From assembly GCA_013365325.1 (NCBI GenBank), contig JABVXV010000442.1, positions 1 through 42,185 on the forward strand: a stretch of DNA of 42,185 bases, written 5' to 3'. Of this stretch, positions 13,163 through 24,700 are shown one piece after another. Made by a program: the position numbers and the translations under genes. Within the stretch, counting starts at the first letter, position 1, and each line of letters begins with the position of its first letter. The notes under the pieces were generated by a model, which ran no database searches, was not told the DNA's origin, and saw only the letters and a list, made by a program, of their open reading frames with translations. This DNA is from Dipetalonema caudispina. Its lineage: Eukaryota > Nematoda > Chromadorea > Rhabditida > Onchocercidae.

Positions 13163-13396
13163 TGAATAAATAACTTAAGATACTGTATAATTGGTACCAA
13201 AATAAATAAATCACCCAATATACAGTATTAATGGTACCAAAATGAAAAGATAAGTTAATATACCGTAATAATGATATCAAAATAAATAAATAACTTAATA
13301 TACTGTATTAATGGGACAAAAATGGAAGAATAGCTCAATGTACCGTATTAATGGTATCAAAATGAATGAGTAATTCAATATATCGTACTCATTGAT
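13163..13396. repeat. 40-bp tandem minisatellite, about six diverged copies
   Basis: The repeat keeps register at 13163, 13203, 13243, 13283, 13323 and 13363. Each unit carries an AATAAATAA-like start, a TACNGTATTAAT core and a GGTACCAAAA-like end (variants GATATCAAAA, GGGACAAAAA, GGTATCAAAA). Copies differ at several positions, so the array is old or evolves by substitution. A minus-strand open frame across it is an artefact of the repeat. Confidence 0.88.
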
Positions 13397-13532
13397 TTAA
13401 AAAAGTAGAAAAAAAAAAGAAGGAAGCAAAATTTTGATAATTCAAAAATTTGGAATATTTCAATAGATAACAAAAAAGATGTAATCGCTTACGGATATTC
13501 ACATACACATACACACCGACATTCACATACAC

Positions 13533-13593
13533 ATACATAGATTTGAATACAGTACAATGTGATGATACATAGATTTGAATACAGTATAATGTG
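13533..13593. repeat. 32-bp tandem duplication
   Basis: Copies 13533-13564 and 13565-13593 both begin ATACATAGATTTGAATACAG. They differ by one C/T change in the shared part. A CACATA-rich tract lies directly before them. Confidence 0.9.
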
Positions 13594-13828
13594 TAAGCAA
13601 ATGTGGTTTTGAATATGTGTTACTGTTATTTGTTGTTGATGATAATGATGATGTATGTTGATGAAGATGATGATAAGGATGAGAAATAATGATGTTAATT
13701 GTGGTTTGTTAGTAGTGGACAAATGGACACATTTGGATAACACGCGGACGGACAGCTTTTCGATGGGAGCAGTAGCAAGGACAACTGACGAAATTGACAC
13801 CTTTGGAAGTTGTGTTTACTGCTCTCTG

Positions 13829-13932
13829 GATGTATGTATGTGTTTATGTGTGTGTGTGTATGTGTGTGTATGTGTGTATGTGTGTATGTGAATTTATGTA
13901 TGTGTATTTGTATGTGTATGTGTATGTATGTA
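13829..13932. repeat. (TATGTGTG)n compound microsatellite
   Basis: Mixed TATG and TGTG units over about 100 bases. It creates spurious frames rich in Cys, Val and Tyr in several phases. Confidence 0.9.
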
Positions 13933-14098
13933 TACTAACTGTGAATGGTAGCATTTTGGTGGGCAATTCGATAAATTTTGCATCTTATTGGTTGCTTCAT
14001 CATCTAAAGGGGTGGAGTGGGAGGTAAACTTATAGAGTGCGGGAATGAAAAGGTAGAAAAATGGGAGGAAGAAAATTTTGATTAGGAGGTAGAGGATG

Positions 14099-14122
14099 GA
14101 GGGGGGGGGGGCGGGGGAGGGA
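14099..14122 (+). other. G-rich tract, possible G-quadruplex
   Basis: About twelve consecutive G are followed by C, five G, A and three G. This is extreme in a region of low GC. It lies about 1.27 kb upstream of the tbx-2 start, with G on the strand opposite the gene. Confidence 0.55.
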
Positions 14123-14227
14123 TTTTGGGAGAAGAGGAGGAATTGTTGAGTTGGGAAAGAGCGGGATGGAAAAGAGAGGTGAATGGAACGGCTAAAGATA
14201 GAAAAACCCTCCCTTGAGAAAAGATGA

Positions 14228-14233
14228 AATTGC

Positions 14234-14268
<35 letters not shown>

Positions 14269-14274
14269 TTGCCG
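14228..14274. repeat. (TTGCTG)n trinucleotide-type repeat
   Basis: GCTGTT and GCTGCT units, equal to CAGCAA on the minus strand. The plus strand would give poly-Leu and another frame Ala-Val. There is no flanking support for a coding exon. Confidence 0.88.
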
Positions 14275-14319
14275 ATGATATTATACTTGGGCGGTACCAT
14301 TTTAACCCATCCCATTTTT

Positions 14320-14404
14320 CATTACCACCATCACTACCACCACCATCACCACCAATACCACCACTACCACCAGCACCACTACTATCATCAATATTATCAT
14401 CATA
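14320..14404. repeat. (CCA)n / (ATC)n trinucleotide repeat
   Basis: Imperfect ACC and ATC units. It reads as His/Tyr or Pro-rich in plus-strand frames and Gly/Asp-rich on the minus strand. I treat these as translations of a repeat. Confidence 0.85.
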
Positions 14405-14823
14405 GAGGAACCGGGAATTCATCTATTTTCCCCTCCCTTTACCTACCTTCTTTCTCCTATACCTTTTTTTTTTTTCCCACCCCTCCCCTTCTATCCCGCC
14501 ATTCTCAGATGATTTTGTCTTTCTTTTTTTTTTTTTACTGAACTGATCATTAACTGGATAATTTGCTTATAAATGTTATCATTCTTTTTCATTTCAATAT
14601 TTCCTTGTCTTCTTTTTTTTCTTTTTTTTTTTTTGTATAAAAATACAAAAATCAAAAGGATCAGATTTTTCCTTTCTTTTTTCGCAAATAATTAAATATA
14701 AAAAGTATTTGTTAGGTTAGGTTTATTAGCAACATTTAGTTCGGTACTAAAAGAAAAGTAAAAAATGTCTGCAACGTTGAAAAGATGCGCCCCATCATGT
14801 CACAAATATTGGATTGAATGTTA

Positions 14824-14882
14824 GAATGGATTGGATGAATGAATGGATGGATGAATGGATGAATGAATGAATGAATGAATGT
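14824..14882. repeat. (GAAT / GGAT)n tetranucleotide repeat
   Basis: About fourteen four-base units switch between GAAT and GGAT. Confidence 0.9.
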
Positions 14883-15612
14883 ATTCGTTGGTGATTTTTA
14901 TAGGATACGGTATTATATTATTTGCTTCAATCTAAGGTTGATGGAAAAGTTATGAAATTTACTTCTTAATACTGTAAATAAATAATGAGAGAATAAGCAA
15001 GAAGTCATTGAGACAGCTTGACGTACGTGATCACAGTTACTTTTAAGAAGCGTAACAGATGTCTAGTTTTTAGGAGCATATCGCCATTATTGCTATATAT
15101 TTTAATCAGATTTCTATATAGTTGTATATCAAAAATATAGTTGGTGCAATTAACGTGGAGTGACGTAAAGTGACGCAAATATCTTTTAGGAGGTTTTGTT
15201 TTGTAAATATATTTTTTTAGGTTTGGTTTGTATGACATTATATAAGAGTGTAAATAGGGTACAGTAATGTGATAAAGGTCAACATCAGAAGTATCTGTTG
15301 TTGCGTAATTAACTTTTATTTTAAGTTATATATGACGACAAACAGTTTAACTGACATAACGGACATGTTTTTTGTGGGACTTGTTATTGCAATGTACTTT
15401 GATTTTTGCAAAAGTTATATGACAAAAAAAATTGATAACATATGGATATATATAGATAACTTATAGTATACGGTAGTATTATTGATCAACGTGATGTGAT
15501 ATCATAATCATACATTGGTAATACAGCATATTTCAGGTGTACGGTACGCTATCTTCTATGTATGGCAATCATAGCTAGGTGTTGCAACATTTACACTATA
15601 ATATATTTTCAG

Positions 15613-15721
15613 GACGAATAGCATATTTGCATACTATCATCGTTATGTTGTTTATGATGCAAAGATAAGCAATGAATGGTACTTCGGTCGGGAAGGAAAG
15701 CATCTGATTACTTATTATTTG
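15613..15721 (+). CDS. Possible exon of an unidentified plus-strand gene
   Basis: After an acceptor-like ATATATTTTCAG the frame (one base, then 36 codons) reads TNSIFAYYHRYVVY... to ...EWYFGREGKHLITYYL. It meets a possible donor TTG|GTACCA in phase 0, the phase needed by the exon at 17282. The composition is richer than the surroundings. I recognise no domain. It could equally be a chance open frame, because the frame also stays open past the donor. Confidence 0.25.
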
Positions 15722-16362
15722 GTACCAATGGGTACAGCCATATATTTCCTGAAGTTTTTTTTTTCTTTTTGTAGGAAAATAATTTAATGAAAATAATTAA
15801 AGCATATTCAATTTTTGAATGATGAGATGAGATATGATAATGATAAATTTTTTACGTATGCTTCTGCGTATACTTGGATGAATATATTAATTAAATATAT
15901 TCATTATATATATATATATAAATTAACTATGTAATGAATAAGTAAATTTTGCACATTTATAAAAAATCTCGATCAATATTGTACTTTTTCTCCCATTTTG
16001 CTATATTTTTATTATGTGTTCATTGAGTAATTTCTTTTTTCATTTAGTTGGAAATTTTTACTGTAACCCATTTTTGTCATAACATATATTCTTGCAATTT
16101 GTTTCAATTATAATCATTAATATACAAAATAATATTTATTATTAACTAACAATTATAGGCTTAATTTAACTTTTTGAAACTTTTAAGTTTCCATTTAAAC
16201 TTAATCGACATCTATGCTAAGTGGAATGTTTCAAGTGTAAGGTTTTTTTTTTTAAATTATCATTTTCTTCTTTTTTTTTTCGTTGAAATTGTAAAACCTC
16301 AACATTCACAACTACAACTATTTCTTTTTCGCTTAAATAGAAATGCTTGAAAAAGTTATTTT

Positions 16363-16440
16363 ACATACATACACACATACACACACACACACACACACAT
16401 ACACATACACATACACACACACAATATATATATATAGACA
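16363..16440. repeat. (CA)n compound microsatellite
   Basis: CACA and CATA units are followed by a short TA tract and further CA units. Confidence 0.92.
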
Positions 16441-17281
16441 CACATGCACAAATATGTAAGAAATCGTCGTTAACACTTTGATATCATAACATACTAATAG
16501 CTGCCTAGGATTAAAATGAATGGTAATTTACTAAATTATTTAAATGTAATTATTTCGAATTATTAGTAATACTAAGAAAAATGAATGAAATATTGTTCCT
16601 TTTCCTTTTATTCAATTTAATTACGATTAAAATCAATGCATAATTCGATACCATTAAATATGGTTATTCGATTATTCATTATTAAACTATAACTTTGACA
16701 GAATATTGTTAGTGAAAGAAAAAGTGGAAGTGTTTCTATGTGTATATGATGTTTACAATGATGTAAAATGAATCCATTGATTTTCCTTCCAGCATTCTTT
16801 TCATTCTTGTAATATTTCAATTTTCAGATGTTTGATTATTTTGTAAAATAATTTTCATTCACAATAATCTGTGTGCTTATACCGTATTTCATTGATACTT
16901 GAATACCATAAAATAGGAAATAGTATGATACTTGCTATTTGCACTTGGTAATTATTTGAATTAACATTTGAGTAAAATGTTTAATACATTCATATTGCTT
17001 TAAGTTTAATAAAAAAAAAAAAAAAAGAAAGAAAAAAAAAAAAAAAGGAAGGAAAAGATTAAGTATCACTATGTATAATGTAAATAAAAGTAATATTTTG
17101 ATAATATTATATTTATCTTTATAAAATTATTATTATTATTATCGTTATGAATGCTTTTTTTTTTTTTTTTGTTAGACTGTTAGTTATATGATTGATATTT
17201 TTACTAAACCATTCAACTCATCGACAAATAACTGTCATCCTATATAAAACGAATAAATATGGCTTGCTTGCTGTGTATTAG

Positions 17282-17468
17282 TCCGACTCATTCGTCATCA
17301 TTAACAAACTCAATTTTATTGACATAACACCGAACTTCTTGTCAAAATGTAACACACTGCCGGTCGATTGGCACGACCGAATTAGATCTGATTTAATTGC
17401 GACATATTTCTGGTGTGACAACAAGTTTTTAACACCATATGGTGAAGATGGTTGTCGAATCGGATGCC
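17282..17468 (+). CDS. Probable internal exon of an unidentified plus-strand gene
   Basis: The acceptor-like TGTGTATTAG is followed by 62 codons plus one base and the strong donor TGCC|GTAAGT. The peptide has a varied, protein-like composition with four Cys: it includes FLSKCNTLPVDWHDRIRSDL, then TYFWCDNKF and YGEDGCRIGC. It has no in-frame Met, so at least one upstream exon is needed. The leftover C joins TA of the exon at 17906 to give Leu, keeping the frame. The GC content is higher than the flanks. The minus strand is also open over about 60 codons here but lacks matching splice sites. The family is unknown. Confidence 0.5.
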
Positions 17469-17905
17469 GTAAGTGAAAGATAATCGATGTTAAAATGTCA
17501 ATATGGCATATCTTTCTTTTTTTTTCTTTTTCTAAGGGAAGAAAAAGAGGAGTAGGATTTTTTTCTAATTTAAATTTTAAAACATTTCCGTAACTGCAAG
17601 GAATGTTGGTAGCTTTGGATGATCTAATAACAATTTATTTCTCAGTGCATCCAACATCTTAGTTACATCGAAAGTTTGAGCAATTATAAAAACTGTTTAG
17701 ACCACAATATGTGAGAGATAATGCATTGTAAAAAGATGACACATAACACCTATCATCCTTATAATGAATATTTCATGGAAATGAAAACAAGGAAACAAAA
17801 AGGAGAAATGAAGAGAATGAGAAAAATTAGACATGGAGCAAAACAACTATTCAATATAATTCAAATTATTTAAACTAAATTAAATTGGTCAATTTCGATT
17901 TTTAG

Positions 17906-17970
17906 TATTGCCACTACCAGGATTTCAAGTATTTCGGCCAAATGCTTTGGCAGTAAAAATAATTAGCTAA
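17906..17970 (+). CDS. Probable last exon of the unidentified plus-strand gene
   Basis: The acceptor is CGATTTTTAG. The frame from the previous exon continues as LLPLPGFQVFRPNALAVKII, then Ser and TAA at 17968-17970. Pro/Phe-rich content and a GC-richer sequence support coding use. The gene would end 470 bases before the HGH1 stop codon, tail to tail with it. A donor-like GCA|GTAAAA inside the exon leaves open that the gene continues further. Confidence 0.42.
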
Positions 17971-18439
17971 GTAGAGGACTCGTATACAACATTACAATAA
18001 CATTCAAGAAATATGCATTTCACCAACAACTTACGTCTTCTTTAAAATTAAGAAATGATCTAGTACTTTAAAAAGAAGTCGTGAAACTTGTAAATAGGAC
18101 CAATGAAAAGTAAGGCTTCATCCTTTGTAGAACATCTTTTAATCTTAAACTGACCTATTCTAGCCTATTCCATTTTTGCATCTCTTTTTTTAATCCATAT
18201 GAAAAACGTCGAAACCAATATAAGCACAAGTCTCCATGGTACCTAGTAATCTTAACAGCCTTGCATAAGGTAATGGAACAATATTCAATGCGAATTTCGC
18301 TACTAGCTCTTTCCAAATATGATCAAAAAATGAAGAATTCGAAGCTCCAATTTGGATCCTGTTTCATATTCCAAATAAGAAAATCCCGAAAAATAATTAT
18401 TTCCTCCTCCTCGTTTTTCATAAATATGGATCCCAAATC
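17971..18439. other. Short region between convergent gene ends
   Basis: About 470 bases that should hold the HGH1 3' UTR on the minus strand. Minus-strand ATTAAA candidates lie at 18189-18194 and 18138-18143. I saw no AATAAA on that strand here. Nothing else stands out. Confidence 0.4.
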
Positions 18440-18796
18440 TCAATCCTGAATGAGTAAGCCAATCAGTGCATGTAAGGTAGAGCAATTTTGTCCATCTATG
18501 TATACTAAATTCCCAGTTTCACCTAGAAATTTTATATCCTGCATGTTAGTAGCTTGTGTAGTCATTTCCTGAATATTATGATCTGCTGATCCAACTTGCA
18601 AATGTCGATCATGCATTCCAGATTGAGAATGGTTATCCGTAATGCCATTCTCATTAGACGTTATTATCGGTGATGCTATTAGTGAATTCTTTTTTAATGA
18701 TGATTTCGAAGCTGACGAAGCGCGATCAAATTCCCGTAACAATGCGTAGACACCTTTGATGCGTAATGTTTTTAGACCAATTTCACTTCCACACAA
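18440..18796 (-). CDS. HGH1: HGH1 exon 6 (last exon, with low-complexity insertion)
   Basis: 118 codons plus TGA at 18442-18440, after acceptor TTTTTGTTGCAG. Residues 277-300 (LCGSEIGLKTLRIKGVYALL, then REFD) carry the conserved C-terminal helix. Residues of about 302-378 are rich in Ser, Thr, Asn, Gln and His with no family counterpart that I recall. The last residues, STLHALIGLLIQD, resemble the human ACEKLIQVLIGDE helix but end there, without the acidic tail. The open frame is unbroken, so I see no sign of decay. Confidence 0.9.
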   Translation of the reverse strand: MCGSEIGLKTLRIKGVYALLREFDRASSASKSSLKKNSLIASPIITSNENGITDNHSQSGMHDRHLQVGSADHNIQEMTTQATNMQDIKFLGETGNLVYIDGQNCSTLHALIGLLIQD

Positions 18797-21700
18797 CTGC
18801 AACAAAAACAAATCTTGAGAAGAAAATGAAAAAAAATGAAACAATGAAATCCAAAAATGTAAAAAACGAAGCATTTTATGTTTTTTACGTTACGAAAACA
18901 ATGATGCCATTTCATGGAAATTCTTTAAAACAAGAAAACATCAAAATAAGTGTGTATAACGAAAATTTGAAATGTGAACTACATCAGAATTTTGTACCAA
19001 TTTCTCGAATTTATTTAACGAAACAAAATGTGATACTATTTCCATCTGTTAATTTTGGAAGTGTAGTGAAATGGTTAGTATTGTAGAACTATTGTTAGAA
19101 ACTCCGCATCAGCTATAGTTTTAGAATGAAAGACTACTGATCTTTCAGATCATCCTTCCATTCGTTTTTGTTACGTTTTAGTTAAAATACTGATAGACAA
19201 GAACGGATATTGCAAATAGAATATCAAAATTAATGCTTTTGAAATACGACTCAATGTGTACAATAGAAGTTTAATAAATTTTGAACGAAAGCCCCTTTTT
19301 TGATCTTATGAAAGAACAATTTTATTCTCAATGAAACCAAAAAGCATGATATTCATTGCACAGAATTTTTCCATTTCGTTTTTAATTTCCTCACTTACGC
19401 TATCAAAAACTTCTGACTTCTTCAACGACTTATAGCAATTCTTGCATTAAATACTCTAACGGTTACTACGAACCGTCATCTGGCTCTACATCCGTATCCT
19501 TTATACGAATTTAATGTCGAGTGGAATGTGAAATTAGCTGGCTCAGTAGCTATGGCAAACGGCACTATTATCTTCTAGGAAAAAACCAAACAAGATAAAA
19601 TAAAATGAAATAAAGTGATTTAAAGGGAAAATAAAGCTAACGTGAAATACCTTAAAAATAAAAATGCAATTTTCAATTATTAAATATAGCTAAGAATAGA
19701 GAAACTGCAAAACGGTGATGTTTCCACCTTTCCTACTTCTAATCTTTTCCCGATTCCTTAATATAAGATTAGAAGATTACTTCTGGAAGATGAGGATTAC
19801 ACATAATGATAATCGTGTTTTGTTGTTCGTAAGATTAATCACAATGATAATGATACTGAGCAAAATCGATTTATTAAATTGATGGTGTTGATAATAAGTG
19901 ATAATGATGACAACTATAATAAAAATTATCAGTAAATGTTAATGGAATAATTTTTGAACAAAATAGCACTTTGCAAAGAACAACAATTTCGCACTCTTTT
20001 TCTAAGTATTATCATCGTCATCATCATCACTATCTGCCGTCATTATAAAAAGAGAAAACAAAAAACGGAAACGAAATAGTACCACTAACAATACAAATGT
20101 GTGAAAGGAATCGAAGAAATTACAGAATGACACCAGCTGGTTCTCTTTACCTCACTCCTATTTATCTTACTTTTATGAGTTGCTAATTTATTAAAACGGA
20201 AAACGGAAAAAAAATAAAAAGGTTAAATTGTGCGCTAGCAACCAAATAACACAAATTTTCCGCGCAAAAAGAGTTGCTGAAGAAAACAATTCAATATTTT
20301 AGCACTGTTTTCTCGATTCCTTCGCATTTTCTATCATTAGTGGTATTCTGTTAATTACCAAATACTTCTTTCTTCATTTTCATGTAAACATTGAGATTAG
20401 CATTATAACCATACCATTCTAATCTTCAAATATTACACGGAATGATTCTATCACTACTACTGCTGATCGGAATTTCACATGTGCTCATCCGCTTATGCGT
20501 TATGTGTAACCCATAAAACATGGCTCAATATATTTCAAAGCCACATATTTACACATATGTAAAACATCTCTAATGTATAGGACTTCTTAGCTCCTACATG
20601 AAACAAATCTATGAAAAACCTCCGGAAATAAGAATACAACGTGTGTATCCACGTTACACGTTACAGAACTCACATGTTATTAGAAATTAATGGGTGATAT
20701 ACGGATATACCATTACCATACATTGGTATATAAAAAGGGTACTGATAATATCATAGATTAAAATTTTTTAAAGTATCGCTTAATTTTATCTGTAAACAAT
20801 TAATTAGCTTACTTCACTCCTTATAAATGTATTAAGGATTTGCTTCTTCTCTTCTTTATTTTTAGCCACAATGAAAGTTAATTAGCACTAAATTTCGTGT
20901 CAGAAAAACTGACAAAAATTTCATCATTAATCTACTATCACATTTGTTCGCTCGTTTCATCTTCAACAGTTTCATTGTGGTTCTTCTAATGCTATTTCAT
21001 TGGGAAATTTTTGGGTAAAAAAACCACCTTTTCCTCTGCTCATTAATAATTTCAATGGATGAGCAAAAACAAGAAAATTCTTACAAAAAAAGAAAAAAAC
21101 AGCCACCGAAAGAGAAACAACGCCCAAAAGAATTTAAGGAGATATAGGGAAGGGGAAAAAAGGTGTTAAATCGTTTGGTTTCTTGTATCTTCTCAATTCA
21201 ATAGGGTTTTTCCTTTCTTTAACTCCTTCTCTTCCTACAGTCATCCTTACTGAAGAAGTGACAAATTGTGAAAATTTATTTATTTTTTTTTTTTCTTTCA
21301 AAAACCCAAACATGCTCCTATATACCGCTTCTGTCGAACCATTCGAAATGGACAATTTTTCATTTACATGAACAGGAAATTTGCACCTCCAAATTTCATT
21401 ATTTTTCATTCGGCACAAGAATTTTGTCTTATTTGTATCTCGTGTTATTTTTTTCCCATTCTTTTCACCCATCAGATGATACTGGTCTATTAAAATACCA
21501 GCCAGCAATATCACACGTCTTCAACACCTTCTAACCATCTCAAACAAAAAAAAAAATTTACTTCAATTCTCTTTGAACTCGTTCGTTCCACACCCTATTT
21601 TAGCATTCAACTTTCTCCCATCACCTTGTTTCCTAATAACTTCTCTTTCGTTTGCTCACCCTGTCATTTGCAACCTTCTCTTATCATCACAAATTTTTCG

Positions 21701-24700
21701 CCATCTTTCCCTTCGTTTGGTACATAAATGCTCGAATAACCTTTTTGATTTATCGAAATTTGTCCTTCCGTTAAGTCATAAAAGTCTACTGAAAACAGGA
21801 AAACACAGTCGTAAAATGGAAATGATGATGCAAAATAATCCAGAATTGTCTGGGTCCCTTTTTTTTCCTTCTAACAAGCAACATACATTCAAAAAAGATT
21901 TTCCAAAAAAGAATATCTAAACAGAAAGACCTATTTATTTAAAGGGAAGAAAAAAACAGAGAAATAATGGGATTCAACGTTTAAAAACTGTTACCGATAG
22001 AGTATGCAGTCTTACCTGTCATGATATCATTGGTAGTAAAAGACATAATTTGATAGTTGTGTCTTATTATTAATGTTACAGTAATCGATTCAGCATAATA
22101 TTATCAGTGTGAGTAGGTAAAAAAAAAAAAAACCTTAAAACTCGTCTATTTCGTAAAAAATAATTCTCAACTTCAGATCAACCATTTAAGAAAAGGAAAA
22201 AATAAGCTGGTAGAAAAGGAAGAAGAAACTTCATCTACAGCTGTTATCAGTAATATGTTAATTAACTACTATCGATCTATAACAATATGTAATGATGATT
22301 TCTCTAAGTTGCATGACACTGAACAGTCATTAGTGGTTCCTCTCTCTACATGTTACCATAACCATAAAACTAAGCCATTTTGCTGAAATAATCCAATCCA
22401 AAATATCTGTTTTTATGTCCACAAATAAATAAACTTTGTCCGCATACCCTCAGTCTTTGCCTTCCGAACGCTATTTCGAGCTTCTATCTAACGCCAGAAA
22501 CTACGAGTAGTCAACTTGGCGTAAACTCCTTATCGGCATAACCTATGATCGTCTAATCAAAAGATAAACAACTTAATCAACTCAATGATAAATTATGTCT
22601 TCTTTAGCAACACATTCTAACAGTGACTGCAACTACAGCTTTGCTTCATGAAGGGATTTGCAAAGATCAATGTTATGTCTAATTTTATGACGAGTATAAA
22701 GTGAATTTTAAATGACTTTAAAATTCTTCCACAAAATTACACGTGGTGTACACTTGTTCAACAAACAATCACACCGATTTCAACAAAGTGAAAAATTTAT
22801 AAATTTAAGCTTTTTGGATTACTCTAATCACCCATAAACAGTCAAAATTTTAATGTAATTAGCTATATTCCTTTCCGTATATTTTTTCCGATACATGCTT
22901 TCCGGTATTGAACCGGTGATTCGAAATAATTCTTTTACCGTTATTCTTATCACCTCCTTCATCTTCATAATCATCGGTACATTGTCATTACCATTACCAT
23001 TACTATCGCAATCACTATAATTAATATCATCATTATAAATGTTTGCTCTTCCTTTTCGTTGTTTTTTCAAACAAAGTATGTGGTAAATTTGAGAAAACAC
23101 AAAAGCGCAAGCATCAAAGTGTAATGTTTTAACAAAAAGTGCTTTTGTCAAAAGTTGTTGAGAACAACAACTTGCAAGAGACAAGGCAGAACATCGAAAC
23201 AATCCATTACATAAAAATCGGTCTCTCCTTTACTCCCTTCTCAAGTATTTCTGTCAATTCATCTTACAAGTTTGAAGCTACTGGAAGAACTAGTTTTACT
23301 ACAGAAAATGTGCTAAAGGGGTAACTGTAAGGTTGCAAATGAAATTTGAGTAGATGCGATCCGCTGCAGCTCAAGTATTTCTCGTTTTCTTTCCTCCAAT
23401 CTTCATTATAAGTCACTATTTAGTCGAGGTAGATATGCCTTTTAATGATAATCTGGTAAATCCTCAATGCAAACAAAACAAAACATTCCAACGAGTGGGT
23501 TTCTTACTTTCTTCCTCCTTTCCCAATTTTCTCATTTTTAACGGTAGCTTTATTCACACAAGTATTTAAATTCTTGACTTCAATTAAACAAAACTTTCTT
23601 ATAAAGAAAGAATTCTGGTGTTCTAGCATCTAATCCTACAGTACGCATGTCTTTTCTAATTATCAAATAAGAACTAGTATTAAGTGACAGAATAATGATA
23701 ATAGTAATGATAACACAGTTATTTGGTACCTTGCGAATGCTATAATATGAAAAGTTAAGCATAAATTCAGAAGAGAGCAGAGAATTACGAAATTATCTTG
23801 TAAAAGGGGGTAAGAAATCAAAAAACCTTAATTAGTTAAATACAGCATGTAATACAAGCGTAGGTCTATTAAGTATGAAAAAAAAAAACCAGCAAAAGAA
23901 CAGTTGTTCTCGAAGACAAAACGTGAATTATCATTTGACGTTTCCTGGATTTACAAAACAAGCAATAATTTTTCTTTTACAACTTATCTCAAAAATGAAT
24001 TTTCTCATTTTGAAGAAAAAAAGACCATGGAACAAAAAGTGAATATCAGTAAAATAAGGACGATGATTAATGACATTCACAGATATTAAAAAGATATGAC
24101 TGATTTTTCTCTTTTACTATAATACTACATCACTATTGTTTTTTCGTTGTCTTTTAATTAATACAACTTACCTTAATAAATTGTTTAAACAAGAATTTTG
24201 AGTGCTTTGAAATACAAATCGATGCTAAATAATGACCAATTTTCAACAAGAAAAGTGACATAAAATTATTGAAGTAAATGACATGCGTGATTTCTATCGT
24301 GTCTCGAAACAATACTTCGATTAATAAAGAGCGGAAATGGAAGAAAAAACTGACAAACAATCTAGACTAAAACAGTGCACTTAACCATGAGGAATCAACC
24401 TTTGATCTCAACTTACACACATACTAAATTTGATATCCTTATTTTATATCCTAATATTATCAGCATCATTTGTTTCGATTTACGGATGAAAAGGATTTCC
24501 TTGTTTAGTACTACCAAAAAAAAAGCATTCTGACCTTTGGTCTCAAATTGAATGCCATATTATTGAACTTGACAGCCTACGTTTACTTTAAATGTCAGTA
24601 CTACCGATACCTGTTGTTTTGCTTTGATCCAATCATCTCAAATTAAGAAGACAGAGACTATGTGGGAGATTTGAACTGATAGTAGACAGAATGCCGTACT

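Larger units (their letters stand above)
12836..17281. other. Intergenic region upstream of tbx-2
   Basis: About 4.4 kb upstream of the tbx-2 start. It is dominated by tandem repeats from 13.1 to 14.9 kb, with a G-rich tract at 14099-14122. A CRE-like pair (TGACGTAAAG followed by TGACGCAAAT) lies at about 15160-15180. An exon-like frame lies at 15613-15721 on the plus strand. A TATA-like TATATAAAAC is at 17241-17250. I could not place a tbx-2 promoter. Confidence 0.6.

Noticed and set aside
12975..13280. 101-codon minus-strand frame upstream of tbx-2
   Set aside because: It overlaps the 40-bp minisatellite and has no splice sites linking it to tbx-2.
13655..14027. Cys/Val/Tyr-rich frames on the plus strand
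   Set aside because: They read through the TATGTGTG repeat and have no support outside it.
14224..14541. Plus-strand frame with Leu and His runs, and the Gly-rich minus-strand frame beside it
   Set aside because: Both are translations of the TTGCTG and CCA microsatellites; all frames look biased in the same way.
17282..17468. Minus-strand reading of the same block (open for about 60 codons)
   Set aside because: It lacks matching splice sites, whereas the plus strand has a GTAAGT donor and an in-phase next exon.
21134..21514. 126-codon minus-strand frame in HGH1 intron 5
   Set aside because: No family similarity, lysine-rich low-complexity stretches, and it would break the well-supported HGH1 model if used as an exon.
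22828..23202. 124-codon minus-strand frame in HGH1 intron 5
   Set aside because: Contains Asp/Asn-rich repeat-derived sequence and no recognisable domain; not needed for HGH1 phase.
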